This document shows positions 62,020 to 64,000 of a stretch of 64,000 nucleotides of DNA, in pieces. This DNA is from Streptomyces sp. TLI_105 (GTDB lineage: Bacteria > Actinomycetota > Actinomycetes > Streptomycetales > Streptomycetaceae). The notes beneath the pieces were generated by a model. That model was not told where the DNA came from. It worked only from the letters and a program-made list of their open reading frames with translations, and made no database searches. A program made the translations under genes and the position numbers. The stretch covers positions 1,426,001 to 1,490,000 of the forward strand of contig NZ_FNSM01000001.1 in NCBI RefSeq assembly GCF_900105415.1, written 5' to 3'. Numbering within the stretch: position 1 is the stretch's first letter; every line of letters begins with the position of its first letter.

Positions 62020-62832
62020 TCACTTCAGCCTGCTGGAGACCATGATCGACACGAGGTGCAGCACGGTCTGGAGCAGTGCGATGCCGGCGAGGACGGCGAC
62101 ACCGAGCCGGGAGAAGAAGAGGTCTCCCCTGGCCTGGTCCGCGATCGCCAGGACCACGATGAGCAGCGAGGCCTCGATGCCGAGGACGAGCCGGTGGAAC
62201 TTGAGCGCGGCGGCGGCCCGGCGGGCCAGCGCCATCCCGGAGGAGCGCGGCTCGGAAGCCGCCTCCTTGACCGGCGGCAGACCGCCCTGGTGGCGGGCGA
62301 CGCCGACGAGGTCGGTCTCGGCCTTGATCAGGATGGCGCCGAGCGCGGCGAGCGTGCCCAGGAAGGCCCACAGCCAGTCGATCCGGCCCGAGCCCCACAG
62401 GTCGGCGGCGCGCAGGCCGAAGCCGACGAGGACGGCCGCGTCGCACAGGTAGGCGCCGACCCGGTCCAGGTAGACGCCGGCCAGCGAGTACTGCTTCTTC
62501 CAGCGGGCCACCTCGCCGTCGACGCAGTCGAGCAGCAGGTAGAGCTGGACCATGAGCGCGCCGAGCAGCGCCCCCGGGATCCCGGGCACCAGCAGGGCCG
62601 GTGCGGCGAGGACGCCCGCGAGCGTCATGACGTACGTCAGCTGGTTCGGCGTGACCTTGGTGCCGACGAGCTGCCGGGTGATCCTGAGCGAGATCTCCCG
62701 CATGTAGAGGCGGCCGCCCCAGTGCTCGCCACTCCGCCGGTCCTTCACGCCCGGGGGGTGGACGACCGGGCGGAGCTCAGCTACCGAGGGCTTCCGCGAA
62801 GGACGGAGCTCAGTTACCGATGGCTTTGGCAT
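62020..62832 (-). CDS. CDP-alcohol phosphatidyltransferase family protein
   Basis: 270 aa. Membrane enzyme with about six helices. The CDP-alcohol motif DxxDGxxAR(x8)GxxxDxxxD reads 'DCVDGEVARWKKQYSLAGVYLDRVGA', so the first three Asp are present and the fourth is Ala. This fourth Asp is a catalytic base in studied members, so either a different residue helps or the activity is changed. The N-terminal 23 residues contain an imperfect duplication (PSVTELRP / PSVAELRP); the start overlaps the dehydrogenase gene by 23 bases. It should transfer a phosphoalcohol from CDP. Confidence 0.9.
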   Translation of the reverse strand: MPKPSVTELRPSRKPSVAELRPVVHPPGVKDRRSGEHWGGRLYMREISLRITRQLVGTKVTPNQLTYVMTLAGVLAAPALLVPGIPGALLGALMVQLYLLLDCVDGEVARWKKQYSLAGVYLDRVGAYLCDAAVLVGFGLRAADLWGSGRIDWLWAFLGTLAALGAILIKAETDLVGVARHQGGLPPVKEAASEPRSSGMALARRAAAALKFHRLVLGIEASLLIVVLAIADQARGDLFFSRLGVAVLAGIALLQTVLHLVSIMVSSRLK

Positions 62833-63871
62833 AGTCGGCGTACGCGTCCCTGATCTCGTCGTCGGACAGGTCGAGGTGTTCGAGGATGGTGTAGCGGCCC
62901 GGTCGGGTCTGCGGGGCGAAGGACACCGCCTGGACGAACTCGTCCACGGTGAAGCCCATCTCCTCCGGCAGGACGGGCAGCCCGTGCCGGCGCAACGTCT
63001 CGACCATCACGCCGGAGGCGTCCCGCGCACCGCGCAGGTGCATCGCGAAGGCCGCGCCGAGGCCGCACTGCTCGCCGTGGCTGGCCGCCCGCGTCGGGAA
63101 CAGCAGGTCGAAGGCGTGGCTGATCTCGTGACACGCGCCCGAGGAGGGGCGGCTGTCGCCGCTGATGGACATGGCGATGCCGGACATCACCAGGCCCTCG
63201 GAGAGGGTGACGAGGAAGTCGTCGTCGCCCACGCCGCCGGGGTGGCGGAGCACGGCCTCACCGGCGCTGCGGGCCATGGCGGCGGCCAGGCCGTCGACCG
63301 GCTCGCCGTTCTCGCGGTGCGAGAGCTCCCAGTCCTCGATGGCGGAGAGGTTGGAGATCGCGTCGCCGATGCCGGAGCGGACGTACCGCACGGGGGCGTC
63401 CCGGATCACGTCGAGGTCGATGACCAGCGCGATCGGGGTGGGGACGCCGTACGAGCCGCGGCCGTTGTCGTTGTCCAGGGTGGAGATCGGCGAGCAGATC
63501 CCGTCGTGCGACAGGTTCGTGGCGATGGCCACCAGCGGCAGCCCGACCCGGGCCGCCGCGTACTTGGTCACGTCGATGATCTTGCCGCCGCCGAGGGCGA
63601 CCACGGCGTCGTACCGCTTGCCGCGCATGGCGTCGGCGAGCTTCACGGCCTCGTCGATCGTGCCGCCCGAGACCGGGTACCAGTCGGCGCCGGGCAGCTC
63701 GGGGGCGAAGTGGTCACGCAGCTTGAGGCCCGAGCCGCCGCTGATGGCGACGGCGATCTTGCCGTTGCTGGAGATCCGCTGGTCCGCGAGGAGCGCGGAC
63801 AGGTCGTCCAGCGCTCCCCGGCGGATGTCGACGACGACCGGCGAGGGGATCAGCCGGGTCAGTACTGGCAC
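62810..63871 (-). CDS. sn-Glycerol-1-phosphate dehydrogenase-like protein (AraM/Fe-ADH)
   Basis: 353 aa from GTG at 63871. 'VVALGGGKIIDVTKYAA' is the NAD(P) loop of the iron/zinc-containing dehydrogenase group, 'VAIATNLSHDGICSPIS' and the metal site 'GACHEISHAFD' plus 'ASHGEQCG' match the glycerol-1-phosphate dehydrogenases (AraM, EgsA). It should reduce dihydroxyacetone phosphate to glycerol-1-phosphate, or a related ketose phosphate to a polyol phosphate. Overlaps the next and previous genes. Confidence 0.88.
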   Translation of the reverse strand: MPVLTRLIPSPVVVDIRRGALDDLSALLADQRISSNGKIAVAISGGSGLKLRDHFAPELPGADWYPVSGGTIDEAVKLADAMRGKRYDAVVALGGGKIIDVTKYAAARVGLPLVAIATNLSHDGICSPISTLDNDNGRGSYGVPTPIALVIDLDVIRDAPVRYVRSGIGDAISNLSAIEDWELSHRENGEPVDGLAAAMARSAGEAVLRHPGGVGDDDFLVTLSEGLVMSGIAMSISGDSRPSSGACHEISHAFDLLFPTRAASHGEQCGLGAAFAMHLRGARDASGVMVETLRRHGLPVLPEEMGFTVDEFVQAVSFAPQTRPGRYTILEHLDLSDDEIRDAYADYAKAIGN

Positions 63872-64000
63872 GCGATCTCACGGCCCTTCGCGAGGTCGTC
63901 GTGGTTGTCGATCTCGACCCACTTGACGTCGCCGATGGGGGCCACGTCGACGGTGAAGCCGCGGTTGACGAGCTCCTGGTAGCCGTCCTCGTAGTAGAGG
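63859..64000 (-). CDS. Nucleotidyltransferase (cytidylyltransferase-like), C-terminus
   Basis: Only the last 47 residues lie in the window ('LYYEDGYQELVNRGFTVDVAPIGDVKWVEIDNHDDLAKGREIACQY'-type end, with the key 'WVEIDNHDDL'). This is the C-terminus of NTP-transferase proteins of the phosphocholine/polyol-phosphate cytidylyltransferase group. The stop overlaps the dehydrogenase start by 13 bases. With the neighbours it would make a CDP-polyol from glycerol-1-phosphate or a similar alcohol. The gene continues beyond 64000. Confidence 0.72.
   Translation of the reverse strand, partial: LYYEDGYQELVNRGFTVDVAPIGDVKWVEIDNHDDLAKGREIACQY

Overview
The window is high-GC actinobacterial DNA and almost certainly Streptomyces. 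GTG starts, extreme third-position GC, 4-bp start/stop overlaps, a complete conservon (cvnA-D plus a GAF protein), a Streptomyces-type hopanoid cluster and a c-di-AMP (ydaO-type) riboswitch ahead of a LysM/M23 peptidase all point that way. I see no rRNA gene and no CRISPR array; there is one tRNA, tRNA-Pro(GGG).

Layout. 1-5.7 kb: an edge fragment of a transposase-like protein, a TerD stress protein with a Gly/Asp-tailed partner, and a large sensor phosphatase (cache-PAS-GAF-PP2C-HATPase). 5.7-7.4 kb: an integrase relic and an FAD monooxygenase broken by an internal deletion. 7.4-11.1 kb: a minus-strand unit reading leader peptide, DUF62 (SAM hydroxide adenosyltransferase-like) protein, then a polar amino-acid ABC transporter. 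The leader is very short, carries an MMRMM run and is followed by an intrinsic terminator, so it looks like a methionine attenuator. 11.5-24.0 kb: a decayed integrated element. A 43-bp copy of the 3' half of tRNA-Pro lies at 11538-11580 and the intact tRNA-Pro at 23917-23990. The interval holds a kinase fragment, an S9 peptidase, a DUF4097 protein, MFS and VOC relics, a glycosyltransferase-methyltransferase fusion, an AhpD-GNAT fusion, a divergent AfsR/SARP-type regulator, a truncated IS5-type transposase and the C-terminal part of a tyrosine recombinase next to the tRNA.

24-38.9 kb: acyl-CoA dehydrogenase, the conservon, a TetR-controlled NAD(P)-epimerase/membrane protein pair with a repeated operator, an MBL-fold hydrolase, a Glu/Leu/Phe/Val-type dehydrogenase, a second TetR regulator, a SIMPL protein and a DUF6745-type pair. 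38.97-44.19 kb: a five-gene cassette homologous to Salmonella STM4015-STM4011 (LRR protein, ATP-grasp-like protein, sulfatase-fold hydrolase, two radical SAM proteins). Its chemistry is, to my knowledge, undescribed, and it is the best candidate here for an unknown modification system. 44.2-48.3 kb: SGNH hydrolase, riboswitch-controlled LysM/M23 peptidase, tyrosine phosphatase, a small membrane protein and an XRE-cupin regulator with a double palindromic operator.

48.3-58.3 kb: the hopanoid operon hpnC-hpnD-hpnE-polyprenyl synthase-shc-hpnG-hpnH-hpnO. It makes squalene and hopene and then the C35 side chain. 58.6-64 kb: a third TetR regulator, then an operon for a cell-envelope polymer or glycophospholipid (cytidylyltransferase C-terminus, glycerol-1-phosphate dehydrogenase-like protein, CDP-alcohol transferase, glycosyltransferase, TagGH-like ABC exporter). 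Nothing was computed: families were recognised by eye, and homology statements rest on motifs and memory of the families.
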